64,000 nt of DNA from Nyssa sinensis. Its lineage: Eukaryota; Streptophyta; Magnoliopsida; Cornales; Nyssaceae. The stretch lies in NCBI GenBank assembly GCA_008638375.1, contig CM018035.1, positions 36,884,824 to 36,948,823 of the forward strand. The letters are read 5' to 3'. Both the position numbers and the translations under genes were made by a program. Of the stretch, positions 35,576 through 47,800 are shown one piece after another; the stretch's first letter is position 1, and every line of letters starts with the position of its first letter. The notes under the pieces are model-generated. The model did not search any database, had not been told where the DNA came from, and saw only the letters and a list, made by a program, of their open reading frames with translations.

Positions 35576-35929
35576 TAATAGTCCATCATAATTATCAAAA
35601 TAATTCTGATTAAACGCGCTCCCATTGTGCGTTATGCTAATTTTTCTCAAGTGCACTTCGTGCACTAATTTTTCACATTTACCTATGCGTATAAATCTCC
35701 AATTTACTCTTTTCGTAATTTTCTTTCAAATCATTGCCCTTGGCATTACATTGCATTTTCACACCGATCGTTTCTAATTTAGACTTAATTATTTTTGTCA
35801 TTTATATTTTCGCTTTCGTATTTACGAGTCACTAGTTATATCTAGCATTGCCCATGGTCATTAAGAAAATTACTTATGATAATTGTCATTATCATTAATT
35901 GTTTTGCCTAATTGGGTCGGGGTGTTACA

Positions 35930-36300
35930 TCCTACCCCCTTAAAATGAGTTTTGTCCTCAAAAGTCGAACGTTCATACCTAGAAAGCTCTATTCCCTTTC
36001 ATGCTAATTTCATCATCGTAGTTTCCCTCTTTTTTTAATATGTCTTTTGAACTCATCTATGGCATATAGATACTATATCTTTAAGCAATAAGATTTTTCA
36101 TACAAAGTTCACAATCCTTTCATACTCCTTTTTGTTTAGTTTAATGATGATCTTGAAAGTCACATATATCAAATTTTGATCATTTCAGAACTTGTGTCCA
36201 GTATGATCTTCTTATGTTATCTTTAACTTTGGGACCATTTCTCCAATATTTAGATTAGTAGAAAAATATGAATTTTCTAAGGATTCCAAAGTACTTATAA
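35930..36300 (-). other. Piece of element interior next to the LTR, then transition to Tat2
   Basis: CTTAAAATGAGTTTTGTCCT just after the LTR end mirrors the LARD interior at 8015, so a stub of the LTR's own internal region is retained before Tat2 resumes. Where the stub ends could not be fixed. No gene. Confidence 0.5.
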
Positions 36301-36347
36301 GGCATTTCAAAGGTCTAAATAATAGAATATATAAACCTATAACACTT

Positions 36348-36840
36348 ATAAATAAAATAAGATCTTCTAGGCATTTGTGTACTAATAAAATGAAATTAAC
36401 AGACCTACAACACTTATAAGTAATACAAGATTTGTTAGAGGTCTGTACTATGAGAAAATGGACTAGGCTTGTAACACTTATACTGAGTACAAGGTTTTGA
36501 AAGGTTTGTATATTGGTAAAATAGACCAGACCTGTAACACTTGTAATGAGTACAAGGTTATTAGGGGTCTGTACATTGATAAAATGGACCAGACCTGTAA
36601 CACTTGTAATGAGTATAAGGTTTTTAGGGGTCTGTACATTGATAAAACGGACTAGACCTGTAACACTTGTAATGAGTACAAGATTTGTAGGGATCTGTAC
36701 ATTGATAAAATGGACGAGACCTATAACACTTGTAATGACTACAAGATTTTTAGGAGTTTATACATTGATAAAATGGACCAGGCCTATAGTACTTGTAATG
36801 AGTACAAGGTTTTTAGGGGTTTGTACATTGATAATAAGCA
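36348..36840 (-). repeat. 63-bp tandem repeat behind Tat2 pol, about eight copies
   Basis: The landmark TTGTAATGAG (or variant) occurs at 36541, 36604, 36667, 36730 and 36793, exactly 63 bp apart, with degenerate units at 36478, 36414 and 36348. In Tat2 sense it reads CAGGTCTGGTCCATTTTATC...ATGTACA, close to the CCTGGTCCATAATGTACA core of the Tat1 array. It lies just after the integrase end. Confidence 0.92.
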
Positions 36841-36842
36841 CT

Positions 36843-38250
36843 TCAAATGAATAAAAAACAAGGATTTCCAATTAAATCTTCCAATGATAATAAGCACTGA
36901 TAATACTCGCTTAAGTGCTCAATGTTCCAAGGCCTGGGTACAAACTTTCTAGTTAATTCTTTGAACCAATAAGTTGTAGGTCTACCAATCTTAATCATTT
37001 TGTAGGGCCCTTTCCAATTAGGGGAAAGCTTACCCATGGTGGGATCTTTAGTGTTTAAGAGCACTCTCCTTAGGACAAGGTCTCTAAGTTGAAAGTTAAT
37101 GGATTTTAACCTTTTGTTAAAGTATTTCGCCATTCTTTGTTGGTAAACTTCAGTCATGATCCGAGCTTGCTTGCGCCTTTCCTCCAAAAGGTTTAGATTT
37201 TTTACGAGCTGTTGCCCATTGGCCTCTTGGTCAAAGAGGTCTGTTTTAAGGGTTGGCATACCAATCTCAACAAGAATGATTGATTCGGTGCCATAGGCAA
37301 GTGAGAATGGTGTTTTCGTAGTCGAAATGCTTTTATTAGTTTAGTATACCCAAAGTAGCCCAAGGAACTCTTTGACCCATCTTCCATTAGCTTCTTCCAA
37401 CTTTCTTTTTATGGCCTCGAGAATAGTACGGTTGGTGACCCCGACTTGCCCATTAGCCTGAGGATGCCTTGGAAAGAAAAAGTGGTGGCTAAAATGGAGG
37501 TCTTCACAAAACTTTCCAAATGCCTTTTTGTTAACTGTATCCTATTGTCTAAAATGATGACTCTGGGTATGCCGAACCTACATCTAATGTTATTCCAAGT
37601 GAAATTATTTACTTCTACCTCTGTGATATGGGTCAGTGCTTCTACTTTTGCCCATTTAGAGAAGTACTCAATAATGACTAGCAGAAATATTCTATTCTGA
37701 GAGGTTTTTGGCAAAGGTCCTACGATGTCCATTCCTCATTAGGCAAAGGTCCAATGACTTGTAATAGGGATGAGTTCGTGCTGAGGTTGATGTTGGTAAG
37801 AAGTAAAACACTTACATTTGTCACACTTCTGAACATATTCCTTAGCTTGTTTTAGAATACCAAGCCAGTAGTAGCCTTGAGTTAGTGCTCGGTGGGCTAT
37901 GGTTTTTCTACCATTATGGTTGCCACATATCCCCTCATGTTTTTCAGTTAGAATAAAGTAGGCCTCTTCTGGAGTCGAGCTCCATAGGAGGGGCTATGTA
38001 TAAGACCTTCTATAAAGTTTTTCTTTCAGGATTAAATACCGAGCTGCCCTAATTCGGACCCTTCTGGCTTGATTTTTATCCTCTAGAAGGGATCTTTTCG
38101 TTAAGAATTTGATAATAAGAGTCATCCAATTCGGAGATTGTTATAAAATTTGGAGAGCTTGTGACACTTCAATGTTGTGCTTTAATTAATAGGATATTTT
38201 TACCATTGAATCTCTTTCGGCTTGATATGGGTGGCCATATTTGCTAGTGT
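36843..38250 (-). pseudogene. Tat2 integrase, broken
   Basis: Inserts the DNA copy into the genome in intact elements. Zinc-binding region near 37930-37790 (KHEGI, HRAL, CDKC), catalytic core at 37735-37409 (MDIVGPLP; LDNRIQ, where the usual SDNGTQ motif has lost its G), glutamate region near 37440 (TNRTI), and C-terminal part at 37259-36890 ending RPWNIEHLSEYYQ. The stop expected after YYQ is missing and the frame runs on to 36843. Several stops and shifts separate the parts. Confidence 0.85.
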
Positions 38251-38299
38251 GTCTGCCCTGGAATTTTGATTTCTTACGATCTTCTGAATAGTGAATTTG

Positions 38300-39060
38300 T
38301 GGAAAGATTGCTTTAGTGATTCCACCAGCTCTGAATACTTGATCATTCTGCTATCTTTGGTAGAATATTCTCCCAAGATTTAACTGACTACAAGTTGAGA
38401 GTCCAAAAATGCGTTAAGGTCCAGAGCTCCACATTTTAGAGCTAGGTTTGTCCAAAGGATAAGTGCTTCATATTCAACTTCTTTGTTAGAGGCTTTGAAT
38501 CTCAAGCTAATGGCCTTAGGGGACTGAAGTATTATACTTACTCCATAGCCCTTATTTGTAGAAGAACCATCAGTGTAAAATAGCCATATTGAAGTGTCAG
38601 TAGTGGTTTAGGCTTTCGAATGCTACGTTGTAGTGAATTCAGCTATGAAATTGGCTAATGCTTGAGCTTTTGATAGCAGTTCATGGAACGTAAGATATGT
38701 CAAACTTTCCTAACTCTATTGACCACTTAACCAATCGGTCAGAAACTTCATGTTTGTGAAAGACCAATTTTAGTAGATAGGATATGAGGATTACGATAAG
38801 ATAAGCTTGAAAGTAAGGTTTGAGTTTTCGAGTAGATATTACCAAGGATAGAGCCAATTTTTCAATTTTGGAATACCTTTTCTCAGTGTCTAGAAGTGCT
38901 TTACTAACATAGAGGACAAGCTTCTGAACTCCTTTATCTTCCTTAATTAAAACAAAACTAACCGCACTTTCTGATACGGCTAAATACATAAGTAGTTTTT
39001 CTCCTAGCACTGGTTTTAAGAAAAGGTTAGGGGAAGCTAAGTACTACTTGAGTTGTTGGA
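38300..39060 (-). pseudogene. Tat2 RNase H and second RNase H region
   Basis: 39010-38681 encodes the RNase H region after RT (LYLAVSESAVSFVL, YVSKALLDTEKRYSKIEKLA). Downstream, about 38590-38300, comes the second RNase H with DGSSTNKG, SNKEVEYEAL and DSQLVVS on the minus strand, interrupted by stops. Two RNase H regions in tandem are a mark of the Tat lineage. Not functional. Confidence 0.8.
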
Positions 39061-39130
39061 AGGCTTCTTCACATTCAGAAGTTTACTCCAAGGCCTTACT
39101 CCCCCTCAAGGCTTTAAAGAATAGGAGGCA

Positions 39131-40073
39131 TCAATCCGTTGATTTAGAGATGAACCTATCCAGTGTTGATATCCTTTTATTTAGCCCCTGAATATCTTTC
39201 TTAGTTCTGGGGGATTCCAGATCAATCAAAGCCTTGATATGGGTAGGATCGATTTCAATTCCTCTTTGAGAAACCAAGAAACCCAATAATTTTCCCTCTA
39301 TAATCCCAAAGGTATATTTTGATGGGTTAAGTTTCATTTTGTGCTCTTTTAGGATGTCGAATGTTTAGGATAAGTGCTAGATGTGGTCAGCCTTCCAAAC
39401 ACTTTTGACTAGCATATCATCGACATAGACCTCCATTGTATCTTCGATCTGGAGGCCAAACATTTTGTTCACAAGCCTCTAATATGTGGCTCCAACATTC
39501 TTTAGACCGAACGGTAATACTCTATAACAATAGAGACATCGTTCTGATATGAAGGTTATTTTTTTCTGGTTTGGAGGATACGTTTGGATTTGATTGTACT
39601 CAGAGTATGTGTCCATGAAACTTATGAGTTCGTGTCCTACCGTAGCATCAACAAGTTGATCAATTCTGGGAAAAGGAAAGTTTTTCTTAGGATACTTTCT
39701 ATTTGTCATTCTTCTTCTTTGCAAGAACTGTATTGGCAAGCCATTTGGAATAGAACACTTCTCTTATCATTCCAGCGTCAAGTAACCTCTGGACCTCTTC
39801 ATTGATGACCTTGTGACATTTTAGGGCAAACATCCTCATTTTCTGTCTTACTAGATGATGGTCTAGATCTTTCATCAGCTTATGAGGAATGAAGTTAGGA
39901 TCTATTCCCTCCATATCTTTGGTCTCATAGGCAAATACTGAAATGTTAGCTTTTAAGAATTTAATAACCTCTTCTTGCTTAGAAGGAGACAGAGTTGAGT
40001 CTATATGTAAATACTTTCCCTTTTCTTTAGTGCTAATGAGTACTTTGATGGGCTCTTCCATTGGTTTGACCAT
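39131..40073 (-). pseudogene. Tat2 reverse transcriptase, broken
   Basis: Starts near VKPMEEPIKVLI; includes FPFPRIDQLVDATVGHEL, SFMDTYSEYNQIQ and LPFGLKNVGATY. The active-site region near 39430-39410 reads VYVDDMLVKS on the minus strand, and the thumb region includes KLNPSKYTFGI. Stops near 39480 and 39370 split the frame. The uninterrupted FPRIDQLVDATVGHEL shows what the Tat1 RT looked like before the left-edge LTR split it. Confidence 0.87.
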
Positions 40074-40433
40074 ACTATCCCTTCCTCTTGGACTTAGTGG
40101 CTCATTAATCTCGGAAGGACATTTTCGGCCTCATGAAGCTCTGGAGATGGAGAGTCTTCCCCCTTATAAGGGTACTGTAATTGTTATTTAGAAGGTCTTT
40201 CTTTGAGCACAAGAGCATGGCATTCCTGGGTAGTGCGCTGATAGCTTTTAATGGTGAGAACTTTGTTTTTGTGGACATATTTCAAACATTGATGGAGGGT
40301 TGAAGTAACTACCTATATCTGGTGGATCTAGGGTCTGCCAATAATGACATTATAAGGAGATTTAGCATCCAAGACCATGTATTCAAAGATCAGGGTCTTC
40401 TAGTCATCTCTTTCTCTTACTATGATTGGTAAA

Positions 40434-40808
40434 TCAATTATGCCAATTGGAAAAACTAAGGTTCCCATTGAATCCTACCATTACAGAAATGGTAGCTCTG
40501 ATGTCTTTAAAGTTGAGCTTCATGTGTTTGAAGGGTTCATAGAATAACACATTGGTAGAGCTCCCAGTGTCTACGAGAACCTTTCTAATATCAAAATTAG
40601 CAATTTTGAGTGAGATGACAAAATCATTGCTGTAGGGATAGTGTATCCCAATAAGGTCCAGTTCAAAAAGTTGTATTTGAGGTTCCGACTTCATCTTTTT
40701 CTCAATGGTAGAGATTTGGATTATGTGGGGCTTTGCCCTTGCTTCTTGAGCATATCTTTTTCTAGCTCGGTTAGATGTCCCTACCATTGCGTCATCGGCA
40801 TGGAGCAC
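40434..40808 (-). pseudogene. Tat2 aspartic protease, broken
   Basis: DFVISLKIANFDIRKVLVDT followed by GSSTNVLFYEPF carries the aspartic protease motif (DTGSS). The enzyme cuts the gag-pol polyprotein in intact elements. Surrounding frames are interrupted before RT. Confidence 0.82.
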
Positions 40809-41087
40809 AAAGATGACTTGTTGATTATTTTGTTGATGCTATTCAGGTCTCTACTCTGGCCTCCTCTAAAGGGGTCTTTTGTCTCGAGGGTTATACCTTC
40901 ATTCCTCGTGGATGAAATCCCTCAACCGTCCTCTCCTAATGAGATGCTCTATCTCCTACTTCAGAGCTTTTCACTACTCGGTCGTGTGCCCTTGCTCTTT
41001 ATGGAAGTCACAATATTTGTTTTAATTTCTTGAGTCGGGGTAGTTTTTTAGTGGTTCTGGCCATCTCAGGTTTTCATGAGTTTGGAC

Positions 41088-42525
41088 CTATTGGAGTATA
41101 TAGGTAAAAGAAGCATTTAACGGGGGTATAAGTTCTATACCTTCTCGAGCCAAAGTTGTTTGAGACTCTTGGTATTGTTTTCTTGTCAGAAATCCTAGTC
41201 GTCTTTTTATTGGAGTTGTTATCCCTCTTCTAAACATGCTCATTTTCTGACCTTGCTCTTTAGCTTTTTGAAAGAAGGCTTTCGAATCTTTGAGATTAAT
41301 ATATTTTCGTGCTCTATCTATGAGCGTTGTCATATCGATAGGGGGATTCTCAATTAAGGAATCCTGCAAGCACCCAGGCCTAAGGCTTGAATAAGGGTAG
41401 CCACCAAGAAACTCGAACTGCAATTGGTTATCTCTATGAGTTCAGTATTGAACTGAGTTATGTACTCCCGCAATGACTCACATTTTGCTTGCTTCACAGT
41501 CAGCAAGAACTCTAGCCATTTTCTCAATTTTCTACTTGTTAAGAAGCAGTCAAGGAATAACCTGTTGAGTTTATAAAAGTTGTTGACTAATTTCTGGGGA
41601 AAGTTGTAGAACCATTTAAGAGTGGTACCCTTCAGGCTAGTCACAAAAGTTCGACACATAAAGGCATCGGTAGCTCTTGTAGGGCCATTATATGTTGATA
41701 ATGAGATAGATGGTCCTTAGAGTCTTCAAACCCATTATAGAGAGTGAATTTTGGGACAACAAATTTCTTGGGTCGCTTCTCTGTTATTATGGTAGAGGTG
41801 AACAACGTAGAGAACCTATTGAGCAATTTACTTAGCTCGTTTTATTTTGAAGGGACATGAAACCCTTTGGTTGAGATCGTCTGATCTTGAGAGTCGGTTA
41901 TCTCCTATACCCTCTAAGGGGCTTTGGGTAGGTTTTGTTGTGTGATTGGTACTCGTTGGTAGTCTTGTCTCATGCTTTCGGCTCTTAGATTCACAGGGGG
42001 AATTTGTCCTATAGCAACAAAAGGGTTCTGCTTTCCCAAGACTAGTGGACGTGGGACCTCGGGAGTCTAAAATCTTTGTTGTGCTAAATTGGCTCCAAAG
42101 GTCGTTAGAATCGGTATTTTCGTCCTAAGTTGGTAATGGACGGCAGGGTGGAATGCCGGTATTCCTTTCCCCATAACTGTTGATGATTGGGGATCAATCC
42201 TCATATGGGCGGTACCATGGGGGTGTACCGTCTACACATTAGGCAGCTCCTTATTGTGGGATTCTCCGCCCATAGTGGTGGCGAGAAGTTGAGGTCCTCC
42301 ATGAACAATGTTAGTAGGAGGAGGAAGGTTGTTCCCCTGGTTTTGTGCCAGTGAAGCCAAAGCTTGTGACATGGTTATGAGTTGTTCTTGCATCTAATCG
42401 GACTGTCGTTGAATCCGATCAAGCTGTTGCTGTAAACTAGCGGGTGTCTGTCCCATTCCTCTTTCAGAAAGTGGCTGATTTTGAGGGTTTTGGGAATTCA
42501 TTCTAAGATGAAGGTTGAGAGCCAT
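41088..42525 (-). pseudogene. Tat2 gag, broken
   Basis: The capsid-type protein likely starts at MALNLHLRMNSQNPQ (42525), followed by a glutamine-rich stretch (LQQQLDRIQRQ). The retrotransposon gag domain is in pieces at 41826-41641 (PKFTLYNGFEDSKDHLSHYQ), 41659-41354 (LKGTTLKWFYNFP, SLREYITQFN) and 41423-41088. Two stop-caused breaks and frame changes separate them. Between gag and the protease (40809-41087) no clean frame is left. Confidence 0.8.
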
Positions 42526-42580
42526 TATTTCTTTGAGCAAAGAAGCTAGTTTTCGATGTAAAGTAATGAGAACAATCGTC

Positions 42581-42599
42581 GTTCCCACAGATGGCGCCA
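42581..42599 (-). promoter_or_regulatory. Tat2 primer binding site
   Basis: The minus strand reads TGGCGCCATCTGTGGGAAC directly after the LTR. This is the familiar start of the untranslated leader in Tat and Athila-type elements and marks where a host tRNA primes minus-strand DNA. Confidence 0.85.
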
Positions 42600-43057
42600 A
42601 GATAATGTTGTTATTTTCTAGTTTGAAGGCTTCCTCTCTCGAACTACCTGTCAAGAACTTGAAATCATAGAGTCACTAGGAAGGCCCCAATGATAAAGTT
42701 AGTATAGAAAAGAGACTATAATTCAAGAGAAGAACTGAAGATACCATGAAAGCGTACCTTATGGCTTTATTTATAAGTTGTAGAATTCCTAAGTTTAGTA
42801 GGATTATGAGCCATAAAAGTAGGGATTTGAAGATATTCGAAGATATTCGAAGATAGTAGTTTTAATGTATAACTCTGTTTCCTTATTCTGAGGTCAGTAG
42901 CCTATGAAATATGGTGGAAAGCTCAAAACCTCTCACCTCTGAACGCTTTGTGCCCGATTGATTTGGGAACAATAATCCTTTCATGATCTGTACCCTAAAG
43001 AGTTCTCCATAGACACATGCCATGTCCTAAATACAATAATCAAATTATGGTATATCA
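42600..43057 (-). repeat. Tat2 5' LTR (458 bp)
   Basis: In sense, starts TGATATACCATAA (right end) and ends near ACAACATTATC beside the primer site; the terminal CA appears mutated to CT. A short direct repeat AGATATTCGA occurs near 42832. Flanked on the right by target duplication CAAAT at 43058-43062. Confidence 0.85.
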
Positions 43058-43062
43058 CAAAT

Positions 43063-44820
43063 AAAGATCATAAAAATAATTTATTAACCAACAATAATGT
43101 TGTGAAAAAAAACAAATAAACCTAGGTTAGAGTTTGTATCTATCTCCATACAAAGAACCTTGTTATATCTCACATAATAATCCAAGCCTCTTGAAACTAG
43201 AGAGTAATTAAGAATTATTTTGCTTATGTAATATATTGAGTTTGATTGCTTGCAAAGTTCGAAAAATTGTTTTGAGAAGTCTATCTACAAGGGTAAAGGC
43301 ATATAGTAAGAACATACACATTCATTGTATTAGAACTTGTATATTGCTACAGTAGCGGATCTGCGGATTATGAAAGGTGTGAAGATTGTGGAAGGGTAAT
43401 CAGAATGCAAATTGATAGGATATGAAAAGATTTACTGGCAAGATAAATAGCGATAATCCATAGGGTAGTGGTGGGTTAGTTTCTTAAATATTAGTCTTTT
43501 AGTATTTGTGCTATAATTTGTTTGATGAATTTGTCCTTGGATGCCACTAAAATGCCTTATGTGACCAAGTTTGCCAGGCTTCTTTATTTTGTGTTTCAGT
43601 GGGGCTCAATCTTCCTAATTACCAAAAAGTCCTCGATTACAAATTTATTTATATTTATTATTTATACCATATTAATTTAATTATTGTATAATGTTATATA
43701 ATTATTTCACCCAATAATTATAAGATTAATTGCACCACACTCACTTGGCCTAATTAATTATCCACAATTATTATTCATAATCATTTTTATGTAAGCAACC
43801 CCAATAGCCACTTAAATATTAATTTTTTCTAAAAAAAAAGGAAAAAATTCGAAACATAACAAATTTTCTCATTCCTAAATACCAAATGATGAGACATATA
43901 TGTATTTATTTAATAGGTTTCATTATTTTGTGTCTACAAGTGAGTAACGGTGCAACTCAAGCGGGTTGAGTTTGGATTAAGTCATATCTAAAACCAGTTT
44001 AAATTTTAAAATAGTCAATTCGAACCTCACCTGAATTTGAACCCGAACAACCCAACCCGAATCTGACCTGAATTAAAATTTATTAGTATCAGATTCAACT
44101 CAAACCTAGCCCAAGCCCGATTATTAATTTTAATTTTTAAATTTTATTCTTAATTTTTTCAATAATTACTATATTTTTTCTATTTTAATTATATACTAAA
44201 AGTTATAATAATTTCTCTCAATTTCTATTTCTAAAAGAAAAAAAAATCGTTAAAATAATTTAATTTTAAAACAATTTTAAAGGTTAATAAATTTTGAAAT
44301 TATAAAAATATAAATAATAATTTTTGTAAAAAATTTTTACTAATCTAATAATAAATAATTAAATTATAAAGAATATAAAAAATATTTTTTGTAAGAATTT
44401 TTTATTAATTTAATAATAAATAATTAAAATAGAATATATTAAATATTGAATTGGCGTGATTTGGGAGAGGGTTAAGTTGGCGAAGTAATATTATCCTTAC
44501 CTTAACATTTTACCAAAAAAATTTATCTGCTGATGTGGCTGCTTTTGGTATTAATGAATTCAGTCTTTTAGTGTTAGTCATGTCAGGTGAATTAAAGAAG
44601 TTTAATTGACTAGCACTAAAAAACTTGATTGATTAGTACCCGTATATATTAAAAGACTTAATTAACTGATACTTACATATATCAAGAGGCTTAATTTATT
44701 AGTACCCGAATAATTAGGTCAGCGCGTAAAAAATTTTGATAAAATTTTATGCTTTAAATAGCATTCCTCTAATTTTGCCGTCTTTGGAGAGAGATTGTTA
44801 ACTTATCCACTACTGGCATT
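43063..44820. other. Intergenic region upstream of the NusB-domain gene
   Basis: AT-rich sequence with no recognisable gene. 44540-44720 repeats phrases such as TTAATTGACTAG and AAGACTTAATTAACTGATAC, suggesting a decayed small repeat, and 43970-44130 has several ACCCGAA-like words. No transposon termini could be defined. Confidence 0.6.
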
Positions 44821-44821
44821 T

Positions 44822-44831
44822 TATATATATA
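44822..44831 (+). promoter_or_regulatory. TATA box of the NusB-domain gene
   Basis: TATATATATA lies about 45 bases before the start codon, which would place transcription start near 44855 and leave a very short leader. Confidence 0.55.
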
Positions 44832-44871
44832 ACCGCTTGGGAGTGGGGAACGCGGAAGAGGAAGACAAATC

Positions 44872-47800
44872 ATGGAGGCAAGCTGTGTCTTCTATTCCCC
44901 TTCTTCTTCATCTGCTTCATGTATCTCTTCTGCAAAACCCAAATCCTTCTTGAACTCATACCGCTTTTCTTCTTCTTTTGGCAAATGTCTATTCGTTAGT
45001 TTCCTTCCTCAAAACCGTGTGCTATCCTCGCTCCCCCGGAGTTCTCTTCTTCGCTCTTCGGCCATCGCTGTTGAGGAAGTTCTGGATAAATCTAACGACT
45101 CAATGCTTCCCAAAATTGACAAGAGTGGGCGGTTTTGCAGCCCTAGAGCCGCCAGAGAGCTAGCTTTGTATGTCTCTCATCACCAATAAATTATCTACAC
45201 CCCCTCCTCTCTTAACAGTTAACACACACACACACACACACACTAAGAGCTTCAAATTATTTGAACTGTTCGTTTGGTTCTATTATGAGTTTGAAATTTG
45301 AAGGAATTTCAATATCAGGTTAATCGTTTATGCGGCGTGTTTAGAAGGTTCTGACCCAGTTCGGCTATTTGAGAAGCGAATCAGCGCCAGAAGAGGTAAC
45401 AGTATCACTAATGCCCATATCTGCGCAGCTTATTTGTAACGCTAATGTATATTTTTTGGGTTCATATCCATGAATTTATACGCATTGATACGTATGTATG
45501 TGGATGGTTATCTGATTGGCTTTGCTATGGTTATGCATCCAGAACCTGGATACGAATTCGATAAAGCATCATTAATGGACTACAATCATATGAGCTTTGG
45601 AGGGCCACCTATTACTGCAGAGACAGTTGAAGAAGCAGATGAGCTTATGCGCAGCTATGAAAAGGAGTCTGCAATTGGTAAATTACCATATGGCTACCTA
45701 AATCTTCCAAAGGTCCTTTATTATACTACTGCTTCTTTTGCCAGTTGGGTACAAATATTGGACTTCAAACAAAAAGATAAAGTTCTTTTATTTTGAAATA
45801 TGGGATGAATCTATTATTTCGAGTTTCATGAAAAATTAGAAAGAACTAAAATGCAATACCAACTAATATATATGATTTATTTACCTTTTCCACACCTCCA
45901 GTTTATAAGTTTTGTTCTGATATTTATATTTGTCTTCCCATTTTACATTTTTACTTGCAAGATATGCACATTATACTGACTTCTGGGAGAATCATTATGT
46001 TCTTGCCATATTTATTGATATTTCTCTTATGATAACACCAAACATATTTCATTGCCTACCCAGCATACACCTGTCTTTCCTTGTGAAATCTTGAAAAGAA
46101 CAACAAATTTTGCAATGTTGGAGGAAAGGACACCTGATGTGGTTTGTCTTTAAGTGACTAAATTGAGGATATCTCTGCTGAGGTAGTTAAGGAGTGTTTG
46201 GGGTGGTAGATTTGTGGATTGAATTTTTTGGGGCCGAAGCTATATCTGGGGGAATCTTGATGATGTGGGACAAAAGGGTGGTGGGACAGAGTGATAAAGG
46301 GGTGGGAAGATTTTCAGTTTCAAGCCTTTTTTAGCTGTTGAGGATATTATCCACTTGGTGTTCACGGTCACGGGTGTTTACTGGCCAATGGAGGATTTAA
46401 GAAGAAAGGAATGTGAAAGGAATTGATGCTTGTATAGGGTAGGTGGGATATATCATGGTATTTGGGAGGACACTTTAATGTGATTCAGTTCCTGAGTAGA
46501 GGTTAGGGTGTTTAAGGATGCCTAGTGTGATGGGAAAGTTTTTGAATTTATTAACTTGTATAATTTGATTGAGGGTGGGCCACTTACATGGTGCAATAAT
46601 CAAGGATCTCCCTCTTTATTGTGAATTGAGAGATTCTTGATTATCAGTGGAAGGAACACTTTCTAGATGTTGTTTAGAGATCACTACCAAGGCTCGTGTT
46701 GGATCACGTTCCCATCTTGTTGGATAGCGGGAGCTTGTGGAGAGGGTTTGGGTTAGAGAAGCAGTGCAGGAGGATTTTGCTGATATAAGAGGTTGGTGGG
46801 AGAATTATAGGGTGGAAGGGTCTCTTAGCTTTGTCATGAATAGTAAATTGACGTTGATGAAAGAAGATATGACGAAATGGAATAGAGAAGAGTTCTGTAA
46901 TTTGGAGGTTAGAATGGCCAAAGTCTTGGGGAATACAAGGGGAGCATAGACGACGTCGTTGGCTCATTTAAGCACTCAGCACCACGGAGGTAGCATAGGC
47001 TTAGCTCAATTTTTTTATACTTCTTTGACTTTTAAATTTATGATTAATCATTTAGCAAAAAAATTTGCCCTCCCTAAAATAATTTTTTGTCTCCATCCCT
47101 GCTCAGCACTCAGTAGTTTGCCTTGTTGAGTTGTAATGACATTGTAGGATCTAACCCAGCACACAGTGCATAAAGCCTGAGATTCACGTAGTCTACAGAT
47201 TCACACCATGGACTCTTAAATGATATTACAAAATTAATATCCTTTCACATTAATTAGAGCATTTATATTAAATTAAAACATTAAAATTAAACTCACAGAA
47301 AGCTATATTCAGTGAAATTAATTAGGGGAGTGGAAGATAAGATGATTTGATGAAGTAGGTTGAATGGTATTTTTTTGGTAGTGTCTCATCAATAAAAGCT
47401 GGCAAGTGTTGGAGAAAGAGGTTTTTTGGCAGAAAGGGTGTGGATCCAGTGGCCCCTACAAAGGCAGCTTCTTTTAGCTCAAAGGTGGTGAATGTCACAA
47501 CCTGGATCCCAAGACCCGAATGTGAATCTCAAGTTAAATTAAATTAAATAAATAATTTCGCTAGTTTGGGGTTGCACGGAACCTTAGATGGATCCATGCC
47601 TCGACATTCATCCAATTTAGTCCACTTAATCATTCATTGGAATTTAAGTATAGTGGGTCCCGTTTAGGTTTGAAAAGAAGTACCTTTGTTTCAAAGAGAA
47701 AAATATTTGAAAACTGAAACAGGAATCCACCTGCTGGGCAATTTTGCCTGTCAAATGTTCAACACTTGGGCAAATTTCCCTTCTCACTTCTAAGTCATTT

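Larger units (their letters stand above)
26869..35929 (-). mobile_element. Long LTR of the TGTCAC family inserted in Tat2, with internal duplication
   Basis: Starts TGTCACAACCTGAAACCC inside the Tat2 antisense ORF and ends GGTCGGGGTGTTACA at 35929. A second LTR (29358-33278) sits within it. Without that insert it is about 5.1 kb, longer than its relatives, because a segment is tandemly duplicated (see 33420-33895 and 35110-35575). It carries hairpin repeats, the 143-bp modules, two kinds of tRNA-like segment and a long (CT)n run. No genes. Confidence 0.75.
25265..43057 (-). mobile_element. Tat2: Ty3/gypsy Tat-lineage element, full length but broken and nested
   Basis: Exact 5-bp duplications CAAAT flank the element (25260-25264 and 43058-43062). 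In sense order (right to left) it has 5' LTR, primer site TGGCGCC..., gag, protease, RT, RNase H, second RNase H, integrase, a 63-bp tandem array, an antisense ORF on the + strand, and a shortened 3' LTR. Between antisense ORF and array it was entered by the LTR at 26869-35929. Every frame carries stops or shifts. The layout is the same as Tat1, which lies in the opposite orientation. Confidence 0.88.

Noticed and set aside
36546..36854. A 102-codon repetitive + strand frame
   Set aside because: Produced by the 63-bp tandem array, whose unit length is a multiple of three; no protein family recognised.
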